Notes: a model not told the origin generated them from the sequence alone. DNA of 64,000 nucleotides from Hyphomicrobiales bacterium (GCA_900472485.1 UCII01000007.1:1-64000), one strand, 5' to 3'; positions 10,401 through 20,269 are shown, counted from the first letter of the stretch. A program made the numbers and translations.

Positions 10401-12963
10401 GAAGGTGACCTCGCGTTATGCCGGCCAGCTGATGGTAACGGCAGGCTCGGAAACGCTGATCTCGGTCACCAATGCCGATATCGGCGCAACGGGCGGCGAA
10501 GTCGACGTTCCCGTCACGGCCGATTGGGGTGCTGGTACATACTTGACGGCCACGCTGTTCCGGCCCGGCGATGCCCAGGAAAGCCGCATGCCGATGCGCG
10601 CCATCGGCATCAAATGGGCTCCCGTCGATCCCGGCGAGCGCAAGCTGCAGATCAAGATCGACGCGCCGCAGAAGACGCTTCCGCGTCAGCCGCTTAATAT
10701 CGGCCTGCAGGTTTCAGGCGCAGGCGCCAACGAGGACGCCTACGTCACGATTGCCGCCGTCGATGTCGGCATCCTCAATCTCACGCGCTACCAGCCGCCG
10801 GCACCGGATGACTGGTATTATGGCCAGCGCCAGCTCGGCCTCGAAATCCGCGATATCTACGGTCGCCTCATCGACGGCTCGCTCGGCGCGACCGGCAAGC
10901 TGCGCACCGGCGGCGACGGCGGACAGGCGGCCTTGCAGGCAAGCCCGCCGAAGGAAAAGCTGATCGCCTTCTTCTCCGGTCCCATCAAGCTCGATGCCAG
11001 CGGCAAGGCCAATGTCAGCTTCGACATTCCGCAGTTCAACGGCACGGCGCGGCTCATGGCGGTTGCTTGGTCGAAGGCTGGCGTCGGCCACGCAACGCAG
11101 GATGTGATCATCCGCGATCCGGTTGTCGTCACCGCAAGCCTGCCAAAATTCCTGGCGCCCGGAGACAAGGCGAACCTGCGTCTCGACGTCGCCAACACCG
11201 ATGCGCCCGCCGGCGAATACACGCTCGCTGTGACTGGCAACAGCGCCGTGACCGTGGATGCCAGCGCCACCCAGCAGAAGATCAACCTGCAGGCCGGCGG
11301 CAAATACAACATCACGCTGCCGCTCACCGGCGGACAGCCCGGTGACGGCACGGTGTCGATCAAGCTCTCGAATGCTGCGGGCATGTCGCTCGACCAATCG
11401 GTCGATATTCCGGTTCGCCCCTCGCAGCTACCGGTCACCGAACGGCGCGTCATCGCGCTTGCTCCCGGCAAGAGCCTGACCGTCAATGCCGACCTTCTCG
11501 CCGACAGCGTGCTGCCCGGCGCCTTGGTCAGCGTCAATGTCAGCCGCTCCAGCGCTTTCGACGTGCCGGCGCTCTTGATGAGTCTCAGCCACTATCCCTA
11601 TGGCTGCGCGGAACAGACGGCGAGCAGCGCCATGCCCCTGCTCTACTTCAGCGACATGGCGGTCAAGAACGGCCTTGCCGATGATGCCGAGATCCAGAAG
11701 CGCGTGCAGGACTCGATTTATCGCGAACTATCCTACCAGTCCTCCACCGGCAGCTTCGGCCTCTGGAGCCCGGGCTCGGGCGATCTCTGGCTCGATGCCT
11801 ATGTCATGGACTTCCTGACCCGCGCCCGCGAGCAGAAGTACAACGTGCCGGATCAGGCCATGGTGCAGGGGCTCGAAAACCTCCAGAATGCGCTGAGCGC
11901 CAATACCAACGTCAAGGATAACGGCAACGAGATCGCCTATGCGCTGTATGTGCTGGCGCGCAACAAGAAGGCCTCGATCAGCGATCTGCGCTACTATGCC
12001 GACACGATGCTGAACGACTTCCCGACGCCGCTCTCCAAGGCGCATCTGGCCGCGGCTCTCGCGCTCTATGGCGATGCTCAGCGCTCGCGCAACATCTTCG
12101 TGGACTCGCTGCAGATGTCGCAGAAGGCGGCGGTCACCAAGGTCAGCTTCGTCCGCTCGGATTACGGCTCGTCGCTGCGCGATGGTGCCGCCGTGCTGGC
12201 GCTGGCCGCCGAAAGCCGCCCGGTGCCGCCGATCATTCCGGAACTCGCAAGCGTCGTCGCTAAGGATTGGCAGAGCCGGAAATATACCAGCACCCAGGAA
12301 CAGACCTGGATGCTGCTCGCCGCCCGCGCTCTACAGAATGGCGATGACGGCCTGACGCTCGATGTCAACGGCGCCGCCCATAGCGGCACCTATATGGCGC
12401 AGATGTCGGGCGATGCGCTGATGGGCGATCCGCTTACCGTCACCAACACGACGCGCCAGCCGCTGTCGGCTGCCGTGACCACGGTCGCGGCTCCGGTTGC
12501 GCAACTGCCGGCTGGTGGCAACGGCTTCAAGATCGAGCGCAAATACTACACGCTCGATGGCGAGGAGGCGAATGTCAGCCAGGCACAGCAGAATGAACGC
12601 TACGTCGTCGTGCTGCATGTGACCGAAAATAACGACTGGCCGCAGCGCCTTCTCGTGACCGATCTCCTGCCCGCCGGCTTCGAGATCGACAATCCGAGCA
12701 TCGTCAACAGCGCTCAGCTTTCGAACTTCGACTGGCTCAGCGACATTCAGCCTGCTCATGTCGAATTCCGCAACGACCGCTTCGTCGCCGCTTTCGACCA
12801 GGGCTCCGGAGCGGACCGAGACATGACCTTCGCCTATGTCGTGCGCGCCGTAACCCCCGGCGACTACGACCATCCGGCCGCAAGCGTCGAGGACATGTAT
12901 CGTCCGCAGTTTTCGGCCCGCACGGCGATGGGCCGCATGGAGGTGCTGGGCGCCCAGCAGTAA
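7441..12963 (+). CDS. Alpha-2-macroglobulin family protein with N-terminal PAN/Apple-like domain
   Basis: This 1840-residue protein is a bacterial alpha-2-macroglobulin, an envelope protease trap. It starts with a signal peptide (cleavage likely after SLAA, near residue 26; no lipobox). A cysteine-rich PAN/Apple-like segment follows at about 30-85 (QCSASCIGDKSCKAFTYNP), then TPR-like helices at about 140-260. Macroglobulin domains follow, with a long Asp/Ser-rich insert near residue 765. The thioester motif CAEQ is intact at 1389-1392 within YPYGCAEQTASS, and the alpha-helical thioester domain and receptor-like C terminus follow. The family traps attacking proteases by the thioester after bait-region cleavage. 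PbpC lies 9 bp downstream, the standard partner for cell-wall repair. Confidence 0.95.
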   Translation: MSRRAFIGFSAFLLATFASLTPSLAADVKRQVVTTKDGDYFGFDLRTEQNVTLDQCSASCIGDKSCKAFTYNPKVKWCFMKSDFNQLNSFPGAIAGKIVETAATSEPDIGAAPALFFLSDNFVQSARDAKNTLTLGSELKGQGVESLIALGRIELTSGNVNDALNAFQGALSINPDNGDLWVEMARAANTITNDTSVATRAAYAALNGYQLTRTTSSRADALAVLAEALKNAQNYRPALSAYKASLNLVSSAAVQAAYNDLLARQGFRVTGNTLDNDNASPRACVQFSEKLVKSGVDYTPFVTLNGAAPKGVDAKDNQICVEGLEFGQHYRISLRAGLPSSVDENLASQVNVDIYVKDRTASLRFTGDNFVLPSTARRGIPIVSVNATTANLKLYRIGDRNIAQLLNNSQFLTQVDSYSAQTIQDTNGELVWQGSIEIKQELNKEVATSFPVDEALPKRKPGVYVLTAVAPESGGHEWDPQATQWFVVSDIGVTTYAGTDGLNVFARSLGSAKPLAGIQLQLLAKNNEILGTAKTDDNGRAVFSAGLMRGTAGMTPAVITAENGDQDYVFLDMTRAGFDLSDRGVAGRTAPGAIDLLTWTERGIYRAGETVHASALARDVSSTAVENLPLTFVFLRPDGVEDRRIVTDGGKLGGYNVDLPLQQTSMRGTWTMNIYTDPKGSSIGSQTFLVDDFVPDRIEFDMKSDAKEIEVGQPTPVNVDGRYLYGAPAAGLNLEGEVTLKPTRQSDAFKGYQFGLADEGAGKANANNDDDDSSSGDSKAESTQVPLEDLQALDENGKTTFNVTINDTPSTTQLLNANITVRMQEAGGRAVERSLTLPVKADGPRIGIKPEFDGDLGENSVGNFHVIVVDANGQKQAMQGLTWKLLSVERNYQWYRDGSSWKFEPIMSTKQVAVGTVNTTMDGAAISMPVTWGRYRLEVSTADANGPESSVEFNAGWYVASTSTETPDALEIALDKESYHVGDTAKLKVTSRYAGQLMVTAGSETLISVTNADIGATGGEVDVPVTADWGAGTYLTATLFRPGDAQESRMPMRAIGIKWAPVDPGERKLQIKIDAPQKTLPRQPLNIGLQVSGAGANEDAYVTIAAVDVGILNLTRYQPPAPDDWYYGQRQLGLEIRDIYGRLIDGSLGATGKLRTGGDGGQAALQASPPKEKLIAFFSGPIKLDASGKANVSFDIPQFNGTARLMAVAWSKAGVGHATQDVIIRDPVVVTASLPKFLAPGDKANLRLDVANTDAPAGEYTLAVTGNSAVTVDASATQQKINLQAGGKYNITLPLTGGQPGDGTVSIKLSNAAGMSLDQSVDIPVRPSQLPVTERRVIALAPGKSLTVNADLLADSVLPGALVSVNVSRSSAFDVPALLMSLSHYPYGCAEQTASSAMPLLYFSDMAVKNGLADDAEIQKRVQDSIYRELSYQSSTGSFGLWSPGSGDLWLDAYVMDFLTRAREQKYNVPDQAMVQGLENLQNALSANTNVKDNGNEIAYALYVLARNKKASISDLRYYADTMLNDFPTPLSKAHLAAALALYGDAQRSRNIFVDSLQMSQKAAVTKVSFVRSDYGSSLRDGAAVLALAAESRPVPPIIPELASVVAKDWQSRKYTSTQEQTWMLLAARALQNGDDGLTLDVNGAAHSGTYMAQMSGDALMGDPLTVTNTTRQPLSAAVTTVAAPVAQLPAGGNGFKIERKYYTLDGEEANVSQAQQNERYVVVLHVTENNDWPQRLLVTDLLPAGFEIDNPSIVNSAQLSNFDWLSDIQPAHVEFRNDRFVAAFDQGSGADRDMTFAYVVRAVTPGDYDHPAASVEDMYRPQFSARTAMGRMEVLGAQQ

Positions 12964-12972
12964 GAAGCAGAA

Positions 12973-15060
12973 ATGAAGGCGCGATGGAAAATTGCGATCG
13001 GCTTTGGAGCCCCCGTCTTGACGGCGGTGGCTCTGGTCTTTGGCCTGGAAGCCGCGGACCGGGCCTATCCGCCGCCGCTCGACAATGCCCGCGTGGTCTC
13101 GGCCGAGGTGCTCGATGCCAATGGCGATCTCCTACGCGCCTTCGCCACCCCCGAAGGGCGCTGGCGGCTGAAGACCGGCGTTGCCGATGTCGATCCGCAA
13201 TTTCTGCGCATGCTGGTCGCCTATGAGGACCGGCGCTTCTACGATCATCATGGCGTCGATCCCATGGCTATCGGCCGTGCCTTCCTGCAGCTCCTCACCC
13301 ATGGCCGCATCGTCTCGGGCGGCTCGACGCTCTCCATGCAGGTCGCGCGCCTGATCGAGCCGCGCAGCGAGCGCTCGATGACGGCGAAGCTCCTGCAGAT
13401 CGTCCGCGCCATACAGATCGAACGCCGGCTCACCAAGGAACAGATCCTCGATCTCTATCTGACCCATGCCCCCTATGGCGGCAATCTGGAAGGCGTGCGC
13501 GCGGCGAGCCTTGCCTATTTCGGCAAAGAGCCGAAGCACCTGACGGTCGCGCAGGCTGGCCTGCTGGTTACCCTGCCGCAGCTGCCGGAAAAACGCCGGC
13601 CGGACCGCAATCTTGCCGCCGCACAAGCCGCCCGCCATCGCGTGCTCGAGCGCGCTGCCGTGGCAGCTGTTATCGGCGAAGGCGAAGCAGAACGCGCCTC
13701 GCTTTCCCCTATTCCGGCCCAGCGCCGGCAGCTGCCGGCCTATGCCGCGCATCTGGCCGAACTGGCGCTCAAGAAACAACCTGGCATCATCAAGCACAAG
13801 ACGACGCTGCGCCGCGATGTGCAGCAGGGCTTGGAAGCCGTTGCGGATGCGGCGGCAAAGCGGCTGGGGCCGAAAGTATCGGTCGCCATGATCATGGCGG
13901 ACGCCAAGACCGGCGAGATCATCGGCGAAGTCGGCTCGGCCAATTATTTCGATTCCTCGCGCGCGGGCTGGGTCGATATGACCCGCGTGCTGCGCTCGCC
14001 CGGCTCGACATTGAAGCCCTTCATCTACGGCCTTGCCTTCGAGCAGGGCTATGTGGCGCAGGAAACGATCATCGAGGATCGCCCCGCCGATTTCTACGGC
14101 TATCGTCCGCGCAATTTCGACATGAGCTACCAGGGCGATGTCAGTGTGCGCCAGGCGCTGCAGCTGTCACTCAACGTGCCGGCCGTGCGGCTGCTCGATG
14201 CCGTAGGTCCCACGCGACTGCTGGTGCGCTTCCGCCGGGCCGAGGTGAAGCCGAAGCTGCCGCCGAACGAAGCGCCGGGCCTTGCTATCGGCCTTGGCGG
14301 CGTCGGCGTGACGCTGAAGGATCTCGTGCAGCTCTATGCCGGGCTTGCCAATCGCGGCAAGGCGATGCGGATCGGCGACGGCGTGCAGGACGAGCCGGGA
14401 CCGATCGACGGCGAACCACTGATGGAGCCGATCGCGGTGTGGAACATCACCGACATTCTCTCCGATATCATCGCGCCGCGCGGCAGCAAGCAGCTCGGCA
14501 TCGCCTACAAGACCGGGACGAGCTATGGCAACCGCGATGCGTGGTCGATCGGCTATGACGGTGCGCATGTGCTCGGCGTCTGGGTCGGCCGCCCGGACAA
14601 TGGCGCCGTGCCGGGGCTGGCGGGCTATGTTTCGGCCGCTCCGATCCTGTTCGAAGCCTTCGCCAAATCCGGCGTTGCCATAACCCCCTTCCCTGCGGCT
14701 CCGATGGGCGCCGTGCGCATCGCGCCGACCGAACTGCCGATCAGCCAGCGGCGCTTTTCCGTCACCGCCGCGGGGTTGCTGGCCGCCTCCAGCCGCGAAC
14801 CGGCACCGCAGATCATCTATCCGCCGGAAGGCGCACGCGTCGATCTCGGCGCCAGCACCGGCAACGACCAAATCATGCCGCTGGCGCTGAAGCTGCAGGG
14901 TGGACGGGCGCCGTTCCGCTGGCTCGCCAACGGCAAGCCGCTGCCCGACATGTCGCGCCGCCGCACCAACCAATGGACGCCCGATGGCGCCGGCTATTCG
15001 ACGCTGACCGTCATCGACGCGGCGGGGCGTGCGGCAAGCGTACGGTTTTTTGTCGAATAA
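12973..15060 (+). CDS. pbpC: Penicillin-binding protein 1C
   Basis: A 695-residue bifunctional class A penicillin-binding protein. An N-terminal membrane anchor (about 7-26) leads into the GT51 glycosyltransferase domain with the catalytic Glu in YEDRRFYDHHGVD and the GGSTLSMQVAR motif. The transpeptidase domain has the nucleophile Ser345 in STLK (345-348), an SLN motif in QLSLNVPA, and KTGTS. The C terminus (about 600-695) is the BiPBP_C domain typical of PBP1C. It polymerises and cross-links peptidoglycan at the periplasmic face. It sits 9 bp behind the alpha-2-macroglobulin gene in the widespread yfhM-pbpC arrangement, thought to couple protease trapping with wall repair. Confidence 0.97.
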   Translation: MKARWKIAIGFGAPVLTAVALVFGLEAADRAYPPPLDNARVVSAEVLDANGDLLRAFATPEGRWRLKTGVADVDPQFLRMLVAYEDRRFYDHHGVDPMAIGRAFLQLLTHGRIVSGGSTLSMQVARLIEPRSERSMTAKLLQIVRAIQIERRLTKEQILDLYLTHAPYGGNLEGVRAASLAYFGKEPKHLTVAQAGLLVTLPQLPEKRRPDRNLAAAQAARHRVLERAAVAAVIGEGEAERASLSPIPAQRRQLPAYAAHLAELALKKQPGIIKHKTTLRRDVQQGLEAVADAAAKRLGPKVSVAMIMADAKTGEIIGEVGSANYFDSSRAGWVDMTRVLRSPGSTLKPFIYGLAFEQGYVAQETIIEDRPADFYGYRPRNFDMSYQGDVSVRQALQLSLNVPAVRLLDAVGPTRLLVRFRRAEVKPKLPPNEAPGLAIGLGGVGVTLKDLVQLYAGLANRGKAMRIGDGVQDEPGPIDGEPLMEPIAVWNITDILSDIIAPRGSKQLGIAYKTGTSYGNRDAWSIGYDGAHVLGVWVGRPDNGAVPGLAGYVSAAPILFEAFAKSGVAITPFPAAPMGAVRIAPTELPISQRRFSVTAAGLLAASSREPAPQIIYPPEGARVDLGASTGNDQIMPLALKLQGGRAPFRWLANGKPLPDMSRRRTNQWTPDGAGYSTLTVIDAAGRAASVRFFVE

Positions 15061-15154
15061 TATAAGTCAAATCATTGCGATCACCCCGCCTGCATTTTTG
15101 TCAGCTGCCGGCGTCTATGATATCTTAGGCATAACTCAAACGAGGAATGACGAG

Positions 15155-15514
15155 ATGTCGGAAGAGCAGGCAATCCGTGCGGTTGTTCATCTCTATGTCG
15201 ATGGAATGGCATTCGCGAACGAGCCGGCGCTGCGCAAGGCCTTCCATCCGCGGGCAGCGATCATCGGCAATTATCAAGGCGCGGTGGAATGGATGACGCG
15301 GGATGAATTCATCGCCGCGATCGTCGAGGAAGGCAGTGCGCCGCCCGGAACCATACCGCTGATGGAGATCGAGTTGATCGACATCGAAGGCGATGCGGCA
15401 AGCGTCAAGGTCGTCGATGAATTCGCCGGGATGCGGTTTTCGGACTATCTATCGCTGGTGAAGATCGATGGGCGGTGGAGCGTGGTGAACAAGGTTTATC
15501 ATCTGCATCGGTAG
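15155..15514 (+). CDS. NTF2-like (lumazine-binding-type) protein
   Basis: A 119-residue protein with the cone-shaped NTF2 fold: an N-terminal helix (EEQAIRAVVHLYVDGMA), the FHPRAAIIG strand, a central MTRDEFIAAI helix, and the C-terminal sheet ending SLVKIDGRWSVVNKVYHLH. This pattern fits the putative lumazine-binding family, whose members have no settled function. ATG 15155 follows a CGAGGA site; the frame extends upstream into the end of pbpC but without domain content. It is on the same strand as pbpC but 94 bp away, so it may have its own promoter. Confidence 0.8.
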   Translation: MSEEQAIRAVVHLYVDGMAFANEPALRKAFHPRAAIIGNYQGAVEWMTRDEFIAAIVEEGSAPPGTIPLMEIELIDIEGDAASVKVVDEFAGMRFSDYLSLVKIDGRWSVVNKVYHLHR

Positions 15515-15547
15515 AACCGCTGCTTTCGATATGCCGCACCTCTGATA

Positions 15548-15595
15548 CCCCCCTCTGTCCCTTTCGGGACATCTCCCCCACAAGGGGGGAGATTG
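15548..15595. repeat. Rhizobial intergenic palindrome, left copy
   Basis: Reads CCCCCCTCTGTC, a short stem, then ATCTCCCCC-ACAA-GGGGGGAGAT, itself a strong hairpin. It is the inverse of the copy at 15690-15738. Elements of this type are common between genes of rhizobia. Confidence 0.8.
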
Positions 15596-15689
15596 TTGGG
15601 AGTATGCCGTACGCTCATTCAAACCTAAAAAGCTTCAGCGTCTGCAGCTTCGATATTTGATTGAGGCAGGAAGGATTCCGCGAGTTAAC

Positions 15690-15738
15690 CAATCTCCCCC
15701 CTTGTGGGGGAGATGTCGCGAGAGCGACAGAGGGGGGT
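15690..15738. repeat. Rhizobial intergenic palindrome, right inverted copy
   Basis: Reverse complement of the left copy at 15548-15595 with only a few differences (GTCGCTCTCGCGAC in place of a shorter stem). Together the two copies flank about 94 bp with no gene and could fold into a large cruciform between the convergent NTF2-like gene and pheT, where they may act as a bidirectional terminator. Confidence 0.8.
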
Positions 15739-15773
15739 GGCGCACTCTCCGCGAACTCGACAGCCGCAGCCTA

Positions 15774-18197
15774 TTACCCTCTGAGCACCCCACCCGTCGA
15801 CTTCGTGACGTTTGCCACGATCTTCTGCGTCAGTGCCTCGAAATCCTCATCCGTCAGCGTACGCTCGGCCGGCTGGATCTGCACCTCGATGGCAATCGAC
15901 TTCTTGCCTTCGCCGAGCGACGCACCCTCGAAGATGTCGAAGACGTTGACGCCGGTGATCAGTTTGCGGTCGGCACCAACGGCGGCACGGATGACAGCAC
16001 CGGCTTCCACCGACTTGTCGACCACGAAGGCGAAGTCGCGCTTGACGGCCTGGAAAGGAGAAAGCTCCAGCGCCGGCTTGGTGCGGGTCGCCTTCTTCTT
16101 CGGCTCGGGCATGGCATCAATGTAGACTTCGAAGCCGGCAAGAGCGCCCGACACGTCGAGCGCTTCCAGCGTCTTCGGATGAAACTCGCCGAAATAGCCG
16201 AGCACGACCTTCGGACCCATTTTGATGGTGCCGGAGCGGCCGGGATGATACCAGGCCGGGCCGCCCTGCTCGATCTGGATATTGCCCATCGGCAGGCCGC
16301 AGGCCTCGATGACGGCCAGAGCATCGGCCTTGGCGTCGAAGACGTCGACCGGCTTGCCGCCGCCTTTGGCGGCGTTCGACCACATGCGGCCGGCGCCCGC
16401 AAGCGATGCCGTGCCGCGGCGGATGCCGCCGGCAACGCGCCGCTGGCCCTCGGGCGTGTCGTTTTCATAGGTGCCCGAGACTTCGAAGATCGCGACGTCG
16501 CCATAGCCCTTGTCGGCATTGCGCTGCACAGCCGACAGCAGACCCGGCAGCAGCGAAGGACGCATGTCGGACATGTCTGCGGCGATCGGGTTCGCAAGCT
16601 TCAACGCATTGGAGCCGCCGCCGAAGAGCTTGGCCTGATCTTCCGAAATGAAGGACCAGGTGACGGCTTCCAGCATGCCGCGCGAGGCGAGCGCGCGCTT
16701 GGCGGTGCGCGTGCGGATCTGCAGCGTCGTCAAGATCTTGCCGTTCACAGCGGTGTGGCTGCTAAGCGGCTGTGGCTTGATATTGTCGACGCCGTGGATG
16801 CGCATGATCTCTTCGACGAGGTCGGCCTTGCCGTCGACATCCGGGCGCCAGGAAGGAACGGCGACGGAAATGCGTTCACCCGAGCCGGAGACCGAGAAGC
16901 CGAGCTTCGTCAGGATCGACTTGCTCTCATCCGCCGAGACGTCGAGGCCGGTCAGGCGCTTGACTTCCGACAGCGGGAAATCGACGACCTTTGCGTCATA
17001 GCCCTTGTAGCCTTCGACGCGGGCCTTGGCGGCCGTGCCGCCGCAGCAGGCAAGCACCAGCTCGGTCGTGCGTTCAAGGCCGGGCACCATATATTCCGGA
17101 TCGACGCCGCGCTCGAAGCGATAGCGCGCGTCGGTGATGATGCCGAGGCTGCGGCCGCTCTTGGCGATGTTCATCGGGTCCCAGAGTGCGGATTCGATCA
17201 GCACGTCCGTGGTGTTCTCGTCACAGCCCGAATGCTCGCCGCCCATGATGCCGCCGATCGATTCGACGCCGTTGTCATCGGAGATGACGACGTTGCTGGG
17301 GTTGAGCTTGTATTCGCGCTCGTCCAGCGCCAGCACGGTTTCACCGTCCCTTGCGCGGCGGACGACCAGATTGCCCTTGACCTTGGCTGCGTCGAAGACG
17401 TGCATCGGCCGGCCCTGGTCGAAGGTCATGTAGTTGGTGATATCGACCAGCGCGCTGATCGGACGGAGACCGATCGCGAGCAGGCGCTGCTGCATCCACT
17501 TCGGGCTCGGGCCGTTCTTGACGCCGCGCACGAGACGAAGCGCAAAGCCCGGGCACAGGCTGATATCGTCGAGCTCGATCTTGAGTTCGGTCGGCGTTTC
17601 ACCTTGGACAGGAAAGGTTGGCGTGAGGCGAGGCTTCAGCGTGCCGAGGCCGGAGGCGGCGAGATCGCGGGCGATGCCATAGACGCCGGTGCAATCCGGG
17701 CGGTTCGGCGTCAGATTGATCTCGATGACCGGATCGTCGAGCCCGGCATAGGCGGCAAAGCTCGTGCCGACGGGCGCATCATCAGGCAGGTCGATGATGC
17801 CGTCATGGCTGTCGGAGATTTCCAGTTCCTTCTCCGAGCACATCATGCCGCGGCTCTCGACGCCGCGGATGTTGCCGATGGCGAGCGTCACGTCGATGCC
17901 GGGAACATAGGTGCCCGGTGCCGCAAAGGCGCCGACGAGGCCGGCGCGCGCATTGGGCGCGCCGCAAACGACCTGAACAGGCGCACCGCTGCCGGTATCG
18001 ACCATCAGCACCTTCAGGCGGTCGGCCTGCGGGTGCTTTTCAGCCGTGAGAACCTTGGCGATGACGAAGGGCTTGAACGCGGCCTTGTCGTCGACCTCTT
18101 CCACTTCCAACCCGATCATCGTCAGGCGGGCACAGATCTCGTCGAGCGAGGCGTCGGTTTCCAGGTGCTCTTTCAGCCAGGAGAGTGTGAATTTCAT
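15774..18197 (-). CDS. pheT: Phenylalanyl-tRNA synthetase beta subunit
   Basis: An 807-residue PheT of normal length. In order: N-terminal domain [20 protein letters not shown], the EMAP/OB-fold tRNA-binding domain at about 40-150 ([12 protein letters not shown]), the B3/B4 editing domain, B5 DNA-binding-like domain, the catalytic-like core, and the C-terminal anticodon-binding ferredoxin fold ([13 protein letters not shown]). With PheS it forms the alpha2-beta2 enzyme that charges tRNA-Phe and edits mischarged Tyr. It lies 16 bp behind pheS on the minus strand. Confidence 0.98.
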   Translation of the reverse strand: MKFTLSWLKEHLETDASLDEICARLTMIGLEVEEVDDKAAFKPFVIAKVLTAEKHPQADRLKVLMVDTGSGAPVQVVCGAPNARAGLVGAFAAPGTYVPGIDVTLAIGNIRGVESRGMMCSEKELEISDSHDGIIDLPDDAPVGTSFAAYAGLDDPVIEINLTPNRPDCTGVYGIARDLAASGLGTLKPRLTPTFPVQGETPTELKIELDDISLCPGFALRLVRGVKNGPSPKWMQQRLLAIGLRPISALVDITNYMTFDQGRPMHVFDAAKVKGNLVVRRARDGETVLALDEREYKLNPSNVVISDDNGVESIGGIMGGEHSGCDENTTDVLIESALWDPMNIAKSGRSLGIITDARYRFERGVDPEYMVPGLERTTELVLACCGGTAAKARVEGYKGYDAKVVDFPLSEVKRLTGLDVSADESKSILTKLGFSVSGSGERISVAVPSWRPDVDGKADLVEEIMRIHGVDNIKPQPLSSHTAVNGKILTTLQIRTRTAKRALASRGMLEAVTWSFISEDQAKLFGGGSNALKLANPIAADMSDMRPSLLPGLLSAVQRNADKGYGDVAIFEVSGTYENDTPEGQRRVAGGIRRGTASLAGAGRMWSNAAKGGGKPVDVFDAKADALAVIEACGLPMGNIQIEQGGPAWYHPGRSGTIKMGPKVVLGYFGEFHPKTLEALDVSGALAGFEVYIDAMPEPKKKATRTKPALELSPFQAVKRDFAFVVDKSVEAGAVIRAAVGADRKLITGVNVFDIFEGASLGEGKKSIAIEVQIQPAERTLTDEDFEALTQKIVANVTKSTGGVLRG

Positions 18198-18213
18198 GTG
18201 CTTTATCCCTTCC

Positions 18214-19296
18214 TTACGCGCTCAGACCGCCGAACAGGGTCGGCATGTCGAGGGGGCGGAAGCCGTAGTGGCTCATCCAGCGGACATCGGCGTTAAAGAA
18301 GTCGCGCAGGTCGGGCATGCCGTATTTCAGCATGGCAATGCGGTCGAGGCCCATGCCCCAGGCAAAGCCCTGATACTCGTCCGGATCGAGGCCGCCATAG
18401 CGCAGCACGTTCGGATGCACCATGCCGCAGCCGAGGATTTCCATCCAATCGGTGCCTTCGCCGAACTTGACGATCGGGCCGGAGCGGTCGCACTGGATAT
18501 CGACCTCGAAGGACGGTTCGGTGAAGGGGAAGAAGGACGGGCGGAAACGCATCGTCACATTGTCCACCTCGAAGAAGGTCTTGCAGAATTCTTCGAGCAC
18601 CCAGCGGATATTGGCCACGTTCGCCGTCTTGTCGATGACGAGGCCTTCGACCTGATGGAACATCGGCGAATGCGTGGCATCGCTGTCCTGGCGGTAGGTC
18701 TTGCCGGGGATGATGATGCGGATCGGCGGCTTTTGAGCTTCCATGGTACGCACCTGCACCGGCGAGGTGTGCGTGCGCAGCACCTTGCGCTCACCCTTCT
18801 CGTCCGGCTGGAAGAAGAAGGTGTCATGCATTTCGCGGGCCGGGTGCCCTTCCGGGAAGTTCAGCGCCGTGAAGTTATAGTAGTCAGTCTCGACATCGGG
18901 ACCTTCAGCGATCGAGAAGCCCATATCGCCGAAGATGGCGGTGATCTCATCGACGATCTGACTGATCGGATGGATGCGGCCGCGCTCAGTCGGCGAGGAG
19001 CGGACCGGCAGGCTGACATCGACGGTCTCGGCCTTCAGCTTCGCCTCGATCGCGGCATCGCGCAACTCGCCCTTGCGGGCGTTGATGGCATCGGTGAGGG
19101 AATTCTTGAGAGCGTTGATTGCCGCGCCGCGCGTCTGCCGTTCTTCCGGCGACATCGAGCCCAGCGTCTTCAACAGTTCAGAAACCGAGCCCTTCTTGCC
19201 GAGCGCGGCGACCCTGACTGCCTCGATCGACTGCTCATCGGTCGCAGCCGCCACTTCGGCCATGAGTTGGGTTTCGAGTGTTACGAGTTCCGTCAT
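18214..19296 (-). CDS. pheS: Phenylalanyl-tRNA synthetase alpha subunit
   Basis: A 360-residue PheS, the catalytic subunit. The N-terminal coiled-coil (about 1-85) is followed by the class II core: motif 1 region [10 protein letters not shown], motif 2 in [14 protein letters not shown], the acceptor pocket [12 protein letters not shown], and motif 3 [17 protein letters not shown]. The ATG at 19296 gives the standard N terminus [11 protein letters not shown]; the frame extends upstream to 19365 without support. pheT follows after 16 bp. Confidence 0.98.
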   Translation of the reverse strand: MTELVTLETQLMAEVAAATDEQSIEAVRVAALGKKGSVSELLKTLGSMSPEERQTRGAAINALKNSLTDAINARKGELRDAAIEAKLKAETVDVSLPVRSSPTERGRIHPISQIVDEITAIFGDMGFSIAEGPDVETDYYNFTALNFPEGHPAREMHDTFFFQPDEKGERKVLRTHTSPVQVRTMEAQKPPIRIIIPGKTYRQDSDATHSPMFHQVEGLVIDKTANVANIRWVLEEFCKTFFEVDNVTMRFRPSFFPFTEPSFEVDIQCDRSGPIVKFGEGTDWMEILGCGMVHPNVLRYGGLDPDEYQGFAWGMGLDRIAMLKYGMPDLRDFFNADVRWMSHYGFRPLDMPTLFGGLSA

Positions 19297-19623
19297 CTGG
19301 TCCTGCCTTGCGGGCGGCGGGCTTGGAACGCCGCTCATTCCGCGGAATAATGGATGAACACCCACATCAGACTGCTTGTGGCAACGATGAGGCGCTGCAG
19401 ATCACTACCCATGTGGAAGCGGCCAATCAACCGGGCAAATGACAAAAACACGCTGAGAATGCGGTCCTTGGTATTTGCCGCCCGATGCGCGACCCATTTT
19501 TCGAGCCTCGCCTAACAAGGAAGCCTGACACGATGGAAAAGCGTATGCTGCAGACACAAAACCCGCGCCGGTTTCGCCAGCGCGGGTTTCATAATGAATT
19601 TACGAAAGACGTGCGAGGCAGCG
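19297..19623. other. Intergenic region between rplT and pheS, 327 bp
   Basis: All genes here run on the minus strand. The right part holds the rplT terminator at 19558-19589. The rest must carry the pheST promoter and leader. I looked for a Phe-rich leader peptide or T-box-like structure and did not find a convincing one. Confidence 0.5.
19558..19589 (-). terminator. Terminator of the rpmI-rplT transcript
   Basis: Read on the minus strand, AAACCCGCGC pairs with GCGCGGGTTT around a 12-nt loop and the 3' arm ends in TTTTGTGT. It lies 35 bp beyond the rplT stop codon. Confidence 0.8.
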
Positions 19624-20028
19624 TTAGTTAACGGCTGCTTCGAACTCGTTCTTCGTGCCGGCGTCCTTGAGGTATTCAAGCGCCTTCTTCGAAGCGGCGA
19701 CGAGCGCGCCGAAAGCTTCCTGCTCATGGATTGCCATGTCGGAAAGAACCTTACGGTCGACTTCGATGCCAGCCTTGGTCAGGCCGTCGATGAAGCGGCC
19801 ATAGGTCAGGCCATGCTCGCGGACGGCAGCGTTGATGCGCTGGATCCAGAGGGCGCGGAAGTTGCGCTTGTTAACCTTGCGGTCGCGATAAGCATACTGC
19901 TTTGCGCGGTCGACAGCGGCCTTGGCGGTACGGATGGTATTCTTGCGACGGCCGTAGAAGCCCTTGGCTGCCTTCAGAACCTTCTTGTGCTTGGCGTGGG
20001 CGGTAACGCCTCTTTTTACGCGTGCCAT
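19624..20028 (-). CDS. rplT: 50S ribosomal protein L20
   Basis: The 134-residue protein is a complete L20: basic N-terminal tail [19 protein letters not shown], then the conserved [20 protein letters not shown] and [18 protein letters not shown] segments. It binds 23S rRNA early in large-subunit assembly. It lies 37 bp behind rpmI on the minus strand. In other bacteria L20 represses the rpmI-rplT message by binding its leader. Confidence 0.98.
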   Translation of the reverse strand: MARVKRGVTAHAKHKKVLKAAKGFYGRRKNTIRTAKAAVDRAKQYAYRDRKVNKRNFRALWIQRINAAVREHGLTYGRFIDGLTKAGIEVDRKVLSDMAIHEQEAFGALVAASKKALEYLKDAGTKNEFEAAVN

Positions 20029-20065
20029 TTCATGATCTCCTTAGTCTATAGCGTTACGAATAGTC

Positions 20066-20269
20066 TTAGAGACCGTTCGGCAAGTAGTTCTTGATAACCT
20101 TACGGCCATCAGGTTCTGCGAGAACCATGGTGCCGCGGGCATCGCGAATGAACTTGTTGCTACGCTTGATCATGCCGTGGCGCTTGCCAGCAGCGGCTGC
20201 CTTGACCTTGCCGGATGCGGTGATCTTGAACCGCTTCTTGGCAGAGGACTTCGTCTTCATCTTGGGCAT
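20066..20269 (-). CDS. rpmI: 50S ribosomal protein L35
   Basis: A 67-residue L35 of normal size, very basic, with [20 protein letters not shown] at the start and the conserved [18 protein letters not shown] core. It is a structural protein of the large ribosomal subunit and is co-transcribed with rplT. A 319-bp space with an infC terminator separates it from infC, so it probably has its own promoter and leader. Confidence 0.97.
   Translation of the reverse strand: MPKMKTKSSAKKRFKITASGKVKAAAAGKRHGMIKRSNKFIRDARGTMVLAEPDGRKVIKNYLPNGL

Noticed and set aside
15657..18296. Plus-strand open frame of 879 codons over pheT
   Set aside because: It is exactly antisense to a full-length pheT, has no domain pattern and shows the Arg/Gly/Asp-rich composition of a shadow frame in high-G+C DNA.
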